Position numbers and translations under genes: made by a program. Positions 56,094 through 64,000 of a DNA stretch of 64,000 bases are shown piece by piece. Position 1 is the first letter of the stretch, and each line of letters begins with the position of its first letter. The notes under the pieces are model-generated. The model was not told the origin of the DNA and searched no databases. It saw only the letters and a program-made list of their open reading frames with translations. Origin of the DNA: Pelagibacteraceae bacterium AG-337-G06 (GTDB lineage Bacteria > Pseudomonadota > Alphaproteobacteria > Pelagibacterales > AG-422-B15); contig QBZX01000003.1 in NCBI GenBank assembly GCA_003282175.1, positions 95,309 to 159,308 of the forward strand, in the 5' to 3' direction.

Positions 56094-56693
56094 TTAAATT
56101 TTAATTTCGTTTGTAAATGTATTTTGTAAATTGATATTCGAAGTAATAATCACAATCCCATTATTAGTGTTAAAATTTTTAATTTTTTGAATTAATATTT
56201 GACTGTTTTCTTCATCTAAAAAAACAAAAGGTTCATCTAAATACCATATCTTACTTTTTGTAAAATTAAGCCTGAGAAGTGATATACACTTTTTTTGTCC
56301 ATCACTTAAAGAGCCAACATCTCTTTCAACAAGGTGTGACATATTAAAATCTTCTAAAAGTTTTGAATAAGAAATATTTTTTTGATAGATAATTTCCCAT
56401 AGCTTTAAATTATTTTTGACTGATAGATTATCTTTTAGAGAATTCTTTTGACCTACAAAATTGAAACAGTTTCTGTAATTAGCATCTTCAAGTACATTGT
56501 GATCATTAAAGAGTATTTTCCCATTATACGATTTTATAAAATTTGATAGCACCCGTAGAAGAGTGGTTTTACCAGATCCATTGCTGCCTCTGATTACAAG
56601 TGTTTCACCAGATTTAAGCTTTGTATTTAGATCTTTTAGGACCAAGTTATCACCTCTATAACAAGTTAAGTCCTCAATTTTTAGTTCATTCAT
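56094..56693 (-). CDS. ccmA: heme ABC exporter ATP-binding protein CcmA
   Basis: VIRGSNGSGKTTLLRVLSNFIKSYNG, LSDGQKKCISLLRL, IWYLDEPFVFLDEE. Confidence 0.95.
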   Translation of the reverse strand: MNELKIEDLTCYRGDNLVLKDLNTKLKSGETLVIRGSNGSGKTTLLRVLSNFIKSYNGKILFNDHNVLEDANYRNCFNFVGQKNSLKDNLSVKNNLKLWEIIYQKNISYSKLLEDFNMSHLVERDVGSLSDGQKKCISLLRLNFTKSKIWYLDEPFVFLDEENSQILIQKIKNFNTNNGIVIITSNINLQNTFTNEIKI

Positions 56694-56754
56694 ATTAAAC
56701 TTTCTATTGATAGCTGTTCAAATTAGTCTTATTAATACATCCAGTAAACCCTCT

Positions 56755-59442
56755 ATGTACGATAGCTTTAAAACAAAAAAAACACTAAAAATCGGCAAAA
56801 AGACCTATACATACTATAGTCTTAAACATGCTGAAAAAAATGGATTGAAGAATGTATCATCTTTACCTTACTCAATTAAGGTACTTCTTGAAAATCTTAT
56901 CAGATACGAAGATGATAAAACTGTCTTGAAAAGTGATATACTTGAGTTTCAAAAGTGGAAAAAGCAAAAAAAAATAGCAAAAGAAATTAATTTTAGACCA
57001 GCTAGAGTTCTTATGCAAGATTTTACTGGAGTACCCGCGGTGGTTGATCTTGCTTCGATGCGTTCTGCGATAAAAGATAAAAAAGGTGATCCCAAAAAGA
57101 TTAACCCTTTATCTCCCGTCGATCTTGTAATTGATCACTCAGTTATGGTTGACAAATTTGGCTCAGCTTCTGCACATAAAACAAATGTCGATCTTGAATA
57201 TAAAAGAAATATTGAACGATACGAATTTCTCAGATGGGGACAAAAATCGTTTGATAATTTTCGTGTTGTTCCACCGGGAACAGGGATATGTCATCAAGTA
57301 AATTTAGAGTATCTTGCTAAAACAATATGGTCTTCAAGTACCTTAATTAATAATAAGAAAGTAGATCTAGCATATCCTGATACAGTGGTTGGAACCGATA
57401 GTCATACTACAATGATCAATGGCTTATCAGTACTTGGTTGGGGAGTTGGTGGTATTGAAGCTGAGGCTGCAATGCTTGGTCAACCAATTTCAATGGTTGT
57501 CCCTGAGGTAATCGGTTTTGAAATTAAAGGTAAAGTTAAAGAAGGTATAACTGCTACGGATTTAGTTCTTACAATTACAGAACAATTAAGAAAAAAAGGG
57601 GTAGTTGGTAAGTTTGTAGAATTCTTTGGCGAGGGACTTAAAGAATTATCTATACCTGACAGAGCTACAATTTCAAATATGGCTCCTGAGTATGGAGCAA
57701 CTTGTGGTTTTTTTCCAATTGATGAAGAAACAATCAAATTCTTAAAAGTAAGTGGTAGAGATGAAAACGGTATTCAGCTTGTGAAAAAATACGCAAAACT
57801 TCAAGGGCTATGGGAAGATTATAAAAAAAATGACAGGGTTTATACTGATAAAATGCAATTAAACTTGTCTCACATATTACCAAGTTTGGCTGGACCTAAG
57901 AGGCCTCAAGATAAAATAGTTCTATCAAAAGTTTCAGATGAATTCTTGAAGTCACTCAAAACAGAGTTCTCACAAAAAAAACTTATTAATTTATCTAAAG
58001 TTAAAGGTGCAAAATTTGAAATAGACCATGGTCATGTGGCCATAGCTGCAATTACAAGCTGCACTAACACATCAAACCCAAGTGTGATGGTAGGAGCAGG
58101 ATTGCTTGCAAAAAAGGCTGCCGGGTTAGGCTTAAAAACTAAACCTTGGGTAAAGACTTCACTTGCACCTGGCTCAAAAATTGTGACTGACTATTTAACA
58201 AAATCAGGGTTACAAAAGTATTTAGATCATTTAGGATTTCATTTGGTTGGCTTTGGATGCACAACTTGCATTGGAAATTCGGGACCTCTTGATAAAAATA
58301 TATCAGATACCATTAGTAAAAATAATCTTATAGTAAGTGGTGTGCTATCGGGGAATAGAAATTTTGAAGGAAGAATTAACCCGTTTGTTAAAGCAAATTA
58401 TTTGGCGTCTCCACCTTTAGTTGTTGCCTATGCGCTTGCTGGTTCAACAAAAATTAATTTAAATAAAGACCCTATTGGCATTGGTAATAATGGTAAAAAT
58501 ATATATTTAAAAGATATATGGCCAAGCAATAAAGAGATTCAAAAAATAATAAATAAAACTATTACTTCCCAACTCTATAAGCAAAGATATAAAAATGTAT
58601 TTAAAGGAGATAAAAAGTGGAATGCAGTTAAAGCCCCTGCAGGTCTGACTTATAAATGGAATAAAAATTCAACCTATGTTCAACATCCACCTTTCTTTAA
58701 AGATCTAAAATTAAATCAAAATAATATAAGTGATATTAAGGAAGCAAATATTCTTGGTATTTTTGGAGACTCAGTAACTACTGATCATATTAGTCCTGCT
58801 GGAGCGATAAAAGATGATGGACCAGCAGGTGACTATCTAAAAAATAAAAAAGTAAGTAAGAATGATTTTAATTCCTTTGGTGCCCGAAGAGGAAATCATC
58901 AAGTTATGATGAGAGGCACATTTGCTAATATTAGAATTAAAAATGAAATGTTAAATAATGTCGAAGGAGGTTATACAATTCACTATCCTTCAAAAAAACA
59001 AATGTCGATTTATGATGCTTCAATTAAATATCAGAAAGCTAAAACACCTTTGATCATTATTGCAGGAAAAGATTATGGAATGGGATCGTCAAGAGATTGG
59101 GCTGCAAAAGGAACTAAATTATTAGGTGTTAGGGCAGTTATTGCGGAGTCCTATGAAAGAATACATAGATCAAATTTAGTTGGGATGGGAGTTTTACCTT
59201 TCAAATTTGAGGGTAAAGAGGATAGGAAGTCCCTAAAATTATTAGGATCAGAAAGTATAAATATTTTAGATATTGCAGATAATTTGAAGCCACAGAGTTT
59301 ATATAACGCGTCAATAAAGTACAGTAACGGAAAAACTAAAGAAATTAAAATTAGGTTATTAGTCAATACCGTTACTGAAATAGAGTACCTCGAAACTGGA
59401 GGCATACTACAATTTGTATTCAAAAATTTAGTGAATGCTTAA
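56755..59442 (+). CDS. acnA: aconitate hydratase
   Basis: GTDSHTTMINGLSVLGWGVGGIEAEAAMLGQP, TSCTNTSNPSVM, GAGKDYGMGSSRDWAAKGT-like region; likely start MYDSFKTKKTL at 56755. Confidence 0.97.
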   Translation: MYDSFKTKKTLKIGKKTYTYYSLKHAEKNGLKNVSSLPYSIKVLLENLIRYEDDKTVLKSDILEFQKWKKQKKIAKEINFRPARVLMQDFTGVPAVVDLASMRSAIKDKKGDPKKINPLSPVDLVIDHSVMVDKFGSASAHKTNVDLEYKRNIERYEFLRWGQKSFDNFRVVPPGTGICHQVNLEYLAKTIWSSSTLINNKKVDLAYPDTVVGTDSHTTMINGLSVLGWGVGGIEAEAAMLGQPISMVVPEVIGFEIKGKVKEGITATDLVLTITEQLRKKGVVGKFVEFFGEGLKELSIPDRATISNMAPEYGATCGFFPIDEETIKFLKVSGRDENGIQLVKKYAKLQGLWEDYKKNDRVYTDKMQLNLSHILPSLAGPKRPQDKIVLSKVSDEFLKSLKTEFSQKKLINLSKVKGAKFEIDHGHVAIAAITSCTNTSNPSVMVGAGLLAKKAAGLGLKTKPWVKTSLAPGSKIVTDYLTKSGLQKYLDHLGFHLVGFGCTTCIGNSGPLDKNISDTISKNNLIVSGVLSGNRNFEGRINPFVKANYLASPPLVVAYALAGSTKINLNKDPIGIGNNGKNIYLKDIWPSNKEIQKIINKTITSQLYKQRYKNVFKGDKKWNAVKAPAGLTYKWNKNSTYVQHPPFFKDLKLNQNNISDIKEANILGIFGDSVTTDHISPAGAIKDDGPAGDYLKNKKVSKNDFNSFGARRGNHQVMMRGTFANIRIKNEMLNNVEGGYTIHYPSKKQMSIYDASIKYQKAKTPLIIIAGKDYGMGSSRDWAAKGTKLLGVRAVIAESYERIHRSNLVGMGVLPFKFEGKEDRKSLKLLGSESINILDIADNLKPQSLYNASIKYSNGKTKEIKIRLLVNTVTEIEYLETGGILQFVFKNLVNA

Positions 59443-59456
59443 ACTTAATAATATTT

Positions 59457-60092
59457 TTATCTATAGTTCTCTAAAAAATCAAAAGATGCGTTATTTCCGG
59501 TAACAGTTGATCTAATAGCATTAAACATGTTTTCAGATAGTTCACTAAAATTTGTTTCTGTCAAATTAGTATAGTTTTCTGTGAAGAGCGCAAAATTAAC
59601 TTCGACACATATTTCATTACAGTCTGCATAATAGAATTGATGGTTGGCATTAAATGCTGTTCCTTCTGCTGCCATTGCAGAGCAAGTTTCTTCAAAGTTC
59701 CCTAAACCTCTGTAATCTATATTACTTGTTTTTGTGTCACTTGAAGTATAAAAACCTGCATCGCAACCGTAGAATGTTTTTCTATAATCTGTTTCTTCAG
59801 AATTAGCGCCCAATACTGCATAATTTATACCGTCTGCAAATGCGGCATTCTCATTTGAACCTAAGCTACTTGGGACTAATGTAGCATAAACATAAAAATT
59901 GCCAGAAGGTACACTTCCAGATTTTTCGAGATCATATACTTTCCAATCACCAGGAAGTAATGGAATATCAGCTTGATTGTATGCTCTTTCAACTTTTCCA
60001 GAGTATATAGAATTTGTATTAAATTCTGTTGCAGCTGCAAAAGAAACTAAAGCAAAAAAAGCTATTGAAGTTAATGTAATTGATTTTTTCAT
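59457..60092 (-). CDS. secreted Cys-containing protein of unknown function
   Basis: Signal peptide MKKSITLTSIAFFALVSFAAA at 60092; YGCDAGFYTSS, EETCSAM, YADCNEICVEV. Confidence 0.65.
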   Translation of the reverse strand: MKKSITLTSIAFFALVSFAAATEFNTNSIYSGKVERAYNQADIPLLPGDWKVYDLEKSGSVPSGNFYVYATLVPSSLGSNENAAFADGINYAVLGANSEETDYRKTFYGCDAGFYTSSDTKTSNIDYRGLGNFEETCSAMAAEGTAFNANHQFYYADCNEICVEVNFALFTENYTNLTETNFSELSENMFNAIRSTVTGNNASFDFLENYR

Positions 60093-60173
60093 TATTTTAT
60101 TCCTTATTAATGCCAATAATATAAACAAAATTTTTTAAAAAAAGAGTCTTAATTTCATCAGCATATCCACACT

Positions 60174-62063
60174 TTAATTTAGTGATGAATATATTGTATC
60201 TATTAGGCTTTTTGAAAATAGTGCAGGATCTGTTGGCTTTTCGCCATCTAAAATTTTGGATTGTTCGTATAACATTGTCGCAATCTTATTAATTTTATTA
60301 ATTTCATCTTTTTTGGTGCACATTTTTGCTAGCTTTTTAATCAATTTGTGATTTGAGTTTATTTCTAATATTTTTAGAGACAATTCTTGATTTAGCTGAT
60401 TGTGTTGCTGAAGTATCTTTTCTAACTGGGGATCCATGGCATTATCATCTCCTACAAGACATACGGCACTGTCAGTTAGTCTTGATGAAATCCTTACATC
60501 TTTAACTTTGTCTTTGAGTTGTTCCTTTAATAAAACTACCAATGGATCTATGGATTTATTTTCTTTTTTATCATCTTTTTCTTTTTTGCCATCAAATGAG
60601 TCTAAATCATCAAGACCTTTTGTTACTGACTTAAAAGACTTTTCTTTATAGAGAGGTGTAGATGATGTCCAAAAGCTATCTACTGGATCATCCAATATCA
60701 AGACATTAATATCCCTAGATTTATAGCCCTCTAAACTTGGATTATTCAGTATATTTTCATAGCTATCTCCAGTCATGAAGTAAATATCTTTTTGTTTCTT
60801 ATCCATTCCTTCAACATACTCATCAAGTGAAATTAATTCTTTAGATTTAGAGTTTTTAAAAAGGGAAATTTCTAGTAAAGATTCTTTCTTTTCAAAATCT
60901 TCATAGATTCCTTCTTTTAGGACTGGACCAAAATTTAACCAAAATGACTCGAATGATTTTCTATCTTTAGAAAGTTTCTTTTTTAAGTCCGATAAAGTTC
61001 GTTTAACAAGAGATGATCTGATTTTTGCGACCACAGGATTATTTTGGAGCATTTCACGACTTATATTTAATGGAAGATCTTCAGAATCAATTACACCTCT
61101 TATAAACCTTAAATATGGTGGGACTAACTCAGGACAATTATCAGTAATGAATACTCTTTTGACGTATAATTTTAATCTATTTTCTCTTGCAGGTTCGTAC
61201 AAATCAAAAGGTTTTGATGACGGAATGAAATTAAGAACTGTATATTCAATTTTTCCCTCAGCTTTATAATGTGAAATCATCCATGGATCATCAAACATCT
61301 GTCCCACATGATTATAAAATTCTTTGTATTGATCTTCTGTAATTTTATTTTTAGGGCGAGTCCATATTGCAGAGGCAGAATTAACTGATTCTGGCTTCTC
61401 ATCTTTTTTTTCTGAACCATCTTTTATGAAAATTGGAATACTAATATGATCTGAATATTTACGTATGATACTTTCTATTCTTGACTTCTCCAAATACTCT
61501 TTTGCCTCTTTTATTAAAGTTAACTCAATAGTGGTTCCCCTATTTGATGGAAGGAGATCAAGATTTTCACTCTCTTCAATAGTGAAATTACTTTCACCAT
61601 CTGAAACCCAAATCCATACCTTATTTTCTCCAGCTTTTCTGGTTACTACTTTTGTTTGAGATGCAACCATGAACGCTGAATAAAATCCTACTCCAAATTG
61701 TCCGATCAATGAAAGATCTTTTGTTTTAGACTCTGATAGTTCTTTTAAGAAGTGAGCTGTTCCCGATCTTGCAATAGTTCCAAGATTTGATATTAAATCT
61801 TTTTTGTTCATTCCAACCCCATTATCAGAGATTGAAATCAAATTTGATTTTTTATCTATATTAATACTTACCGAAAAATTAGGATCATCCTTCAGTAATT
61901 TTTCTTTTGTATTAGATAAGTACCTGAGCTTATCACAAGCATCAGATGCATTAGATACAAGCTCCCGAATAAAAACCTCTTTTTCAGAATACACAGAATT
62001 GATCATCAATTTAAGCAATTGACTGACTTCTGTTTGAAATTCTAATTTTTCAGATTTAGGCAT
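60174..62063 (-). CDS. htpG: molecular chaperone HtpG (Hsp90)
   Basis: FQTEVSQLLKLMINSVYSEKEVFIRELVSNASDACDKLRY, IGQFGVGFYSAFMVA, NISREMLQNNPVV. Confidence 0.98.
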   Translation of the reverse strand: MPKSEKLEFQTEVSQLLKLMINSVYSEKEVFIRELVSNASDACDKLRYLSNTKEKLLKDDPNFSVSINIDKKSNLISISDNGVGMNKKDLISNLGTIARSGTAHFLKELSESKTKDLSLIGQFGVGFYSAFMVASQTKVVTRKAGENKVWIWVSDGESNFTIEESENLDLLPSNRGTTIELTLIKEAKEYLEKSRIESIIRKYSDHISIPIFIKDGSEKKDEKPESVNSASAIWTRPKNKITEDQYKEFYNHVGQMFDDPWMISHYKAEGKIEYTVLNFIPSSKPFDLYEPARENRLKLYVKRVFITDNCPELVPPYLRFIRGVIDSEDLPLNISREMLQNNPVVAKIRSSLVKRTLSDLKKKLSKDRKSFESFWLNFGPVLKEGIYEDFEKKESLLEISLFKNSKSKELISLDEYVEGMDKKQKDIYFMTGDSYENILNNPSLEGYKSRDINVLILDDPVDSFWTSSTPLYKEKSFKSVTKGLDDLDSFDGKKEKDDKKENKSIDPLVVLLKEQLKDKVKDVRISSRLTDSAVCLVGDDNAMDPQLEKILQQHNQLNQELSLKILEINSNHKLIKKLAKMCTKKDEINKINKIATMLYEQSKILDGEKPTDPALFSKSLIDTIYSSLN

Positions 62064-62163
62064 ATTTTAAAAATGTTATGGGTAATATTGTAATTTTTTA
62101 GATAAATGCAAGTCATTATGGCTAAGTTATATCGAAAATTTTCCCTAAAATTAGCTGTTTTTG

Positions 62164-62169
62164 TATAAT
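62164..62169 (+). promoter_or_regulatory. candidate -10 element for the DUF2794 gene
   Basis: TATAAT 28 nt upstream of the ATG at 62192; -35 region weak. Confidence 0.4.
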
Positions 62170-62191
62170 TTTCGCGATAACATGAGATAAC

Positions 62192-62545
62192 ATGGTCATT
62201 CACTATTTAAATACCCAACCTAGAGATGAAAAGTTAGATCAGAAAACTCACATAACTAGTTTTAACAAAGTAGAACTTAATATGATTTTATCTATTTATG
62301 GGAAAAACGTAAGTAATGGAATTTGGAGAGACTATGCAATTGACCATAACGAAAATACAGCTGTCTTTTCAATTTATCGAAGTACGTTCGAAAAAGCTTT
62401 TTTACAAATTATCAAAAGTAAGAAGTCCTTGAAGAAACAAAAAAAATATCTTCTTTTGAATGCAAATAACAAAAAGTTAAAAGACTCTAACGAGCTAATA
62501 GGCATCATAGACTTCTTAGATTTTTCTCTAAAGAGAATTGTTTAA
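62192..62545 (+). CDS. DUF2794 family protein
   Basis: FNKVELNMILSIYGKNVSNGIWRDYAIDHNENTAVFSIYR resembles alphaproteobacterial DUF2794. Confidence 0.75.
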   Translation: MVIHYLNTQPRDEKLDQKTHITSFNKVELNMILSIYGKNVSNGIWRDYAIDHNENTAVFSIYRSTFEKAFLQIIKSKKSLKKQKKYLLLNANNKKLKDSNELIGIIDFLDFSLKRIV

Positions 62546-62548
62546 GAG

Positions 62549-63283
62549 TTATCTTCTTTGGCCAAAAAGTCTTAGCAACATAATAAATAAATTTATAAAG
62601 TCTAAGTAAAGGGTCAATGCACCCATGATTGCTTTTTTTGCTGCAACTTCAGCACTATCATAGGCCATATACATATTCTTAATTTTTTGAGTATCATATG
62701 CAGTAAGACCAACGAAAATTAATACACCAAGAATTGAGATTCCATAATATAGAGCTGGTGATTGCATGAATATATTTACAATTGAAGCAATTATAATTCC
62801 AATCAGTCCCATGAATAGAAAAGAACCAAATCCTGTAAGATCTCTTTTGGTTGTATAACCATATATACTCATTGCGCCAAAAGTACTTGCAGTGATAAAG
62901 AATACACGAGCAATACTAGCGCCTGTATACGTTATAAAGATTGTAGAAAGAGACAAACCCATTAGAAATGCGAAAATCCAAAACATAGTTTGTGCACGTG
63001 AAGCTGACATATTCCTCATGCCAAACGACATATACATAACAATTCCGAGAGGCGCTAAGGCAACAACCCACATCATAGGACCAGTATATAAAGTTACACC
63101 TAAGCTGGTGAGGCCAACAATATCACCTGTAGGACTGATTACAGCTGTTGCTTGGAATAACATATAAGCTACTAAACCTGTAAGGGCTAAACCAGATGCC
63201 ATGTAGTTATAAACACTCATCATGTATTGTCTAAGACCTTCATCGATTGCTGGTGTTGATTGAGCTCTAGTTTGATAGTCCAT
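62549..63283 (-). CDS. Bax inhibitor-1 / YbhL-YccA family membrane protein
   Basis: YNYMASGLALTGLVAY, multi-TM, VFVGLTAYDTQKIKNMY-like GLTAYDTQKIK motif, ALTLYLDFINLFIMLLRLFGQRR. Confidence 0.95.
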   Translation of the reverse strand: MDYQTRAQSTPAIDEGLRQYMMSVYNYMASGLALTGLVAYMLFQATAVISPTGDIVGLTSLGVTLYTGPMMWVVALAPLGIVMYMSFGMRNMSASRAQTMFWIFAFLMGLSLSTIFITYTGASIARVFFITASTFGAMSIYGYTTKRDLTGFGSFLFMGLIGIIIASIVNIFMQSPALYYGISILGVLIFVGLTAYDTQKIKNMYMAYDSAEVAAKKAIMGALTLYLDFINLFIMLLRLFGQRR

Positions 63284-63402
63284 ATTTAAAAACCTCTTGT
63301 AATAATTGTTATATGTATTTTAATACATAAGTATAAAGGTAATCAATACAAGTAATTAATTATTTAGATTTTATTGTTTTATTTCAATAATTTAGGAGAA
63401 AA

Positions 63403-64000
63403 ATGGAAAAAGTTTTAGTCACAGGAGCCTCAGGATATATCGCATTACACTGTATAACCGAATTACTTAAAAATGGTTACGCGGTTAAGGGATCTCTCCG
63501 AAGCATGAATAGAGAAAATGAGGTAAGAGAAGCAGTAAGAAAAGAAGTATCAGATAACAACCTTGAAATCTGTGAGCTTGATTTGCTTAATGATGAAGGA
63601 TGGGATAATGCAGCTTCTGAATGTGCATATATGCTTCATTTGGCATCACCTTTTATTGTTGGCGAGCCCAAAAGTGAGGATGAACTTATACGACCTGCTA
63701 AAGAAGGAACAATGAGAGCACTTAAAGCTGCAAAAAAAGCTAGTATAAAAAAGATTGTTCTTACTTCTTCAATTGTCGCCATAGCCTATGGTCATGACAA
63801 AAAAATTTGTAGCGGCGATGACTGGACAAACGCTCAAAAAGATGTTGGTGCTTACACCAAGAGCAAAACACTTGCAGAAAAAGATGCATGGAACTTTATT
63901 AATGCTGATGAGAATAAAGAATTGAGAATGACCACAATTCATCCTGGCTTTGTAATGGGCCCCTTATTGAGTGATGATACTCAAGGAGCATCTGCAGATT
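63403..64000 (+). CDS. NAD-dependent epimerase / dihydroflavonol reductase-like, partial at window end
   Basis: AGGAGA RBS then MEKVLVTGASGYIALHCITELLKNGYAVKGSLRSM...; extended SDR Rossmann motif. Confidence 0.88.
   Translation, partial: MEKVLVTGASGYIALHCITELLKNGYAVKGSLRSMNRENEVREAVRKEVSDNNLEICELDLLNDEGWDNAASECAYMLHLASPFIVGEPKSEDELIRPAKEGTMRALKAAKKASIKKIVLTSSIVAIAYGHDKKICSGDDWTNAQKDVGAYTKSKTLAEKDAWNFINADENKELRMTTIHPGFVMGPLLSDDTQGASAD

Overview
This window is a 64 kb, AT-rich, gene-dense stretch of chromosome that looks like a streamlined marine alphaproteobacterium; the taxon is inferred from gene order and compactness, not proven. Almost all of it is conserved housekeeping sequence. The main blocks are: partial thiolase; gpmA-serA-serC-DUF1015 (-); rplU-rpmA-obgE-proB-proA-nadD-rsfS-rlmH-ctpA-rppH (+); atpHAGDC with priA (-); tal-xerC plus a three-gene lipid-hydroxylase-like cassette (+); a large TCA block mdh-sucCDAB-lpd with mmsA and an SDR (-); sdhCDAB, a fused malyl-CoA-lyase/mesaconyl-CoA-hydratase-like gene, asd, leuBDC, and rplS-trmD-rimM-rpsP-ffh (-); dapF-DUF393-mtaB-ftsY (+); a PagL-like lipid A deacylase and the ccmABCDEFGH cytochrome c maturation cluster (-); acnA; htpG; DUF2794; a BI-1 family gene; and a partial NAD-dependent epimerase. 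I saw no rRNA, tRNA, CRISPR, phage, transposon or recognisable defence system. The best leads are non-coding or domain-architecture oddities: (1) a cluster of inverted repeats with a possible three-way junction in the ffh/dapF intergenic region; (2) a long hairpin with a potential pseudoknot in the gap between the convergent smr-like gene and sdhB; (3) the CitE-MaoC fusion; (4) low-complexity charged tails on three ribosomal proteins, with a 15/18-bp minisatellite in rpsP; and (5) an ATP synthase epsilon subunit reduced to its N-terminal domain. None of these is shown to be a new system; all need comparative or experimental tests.
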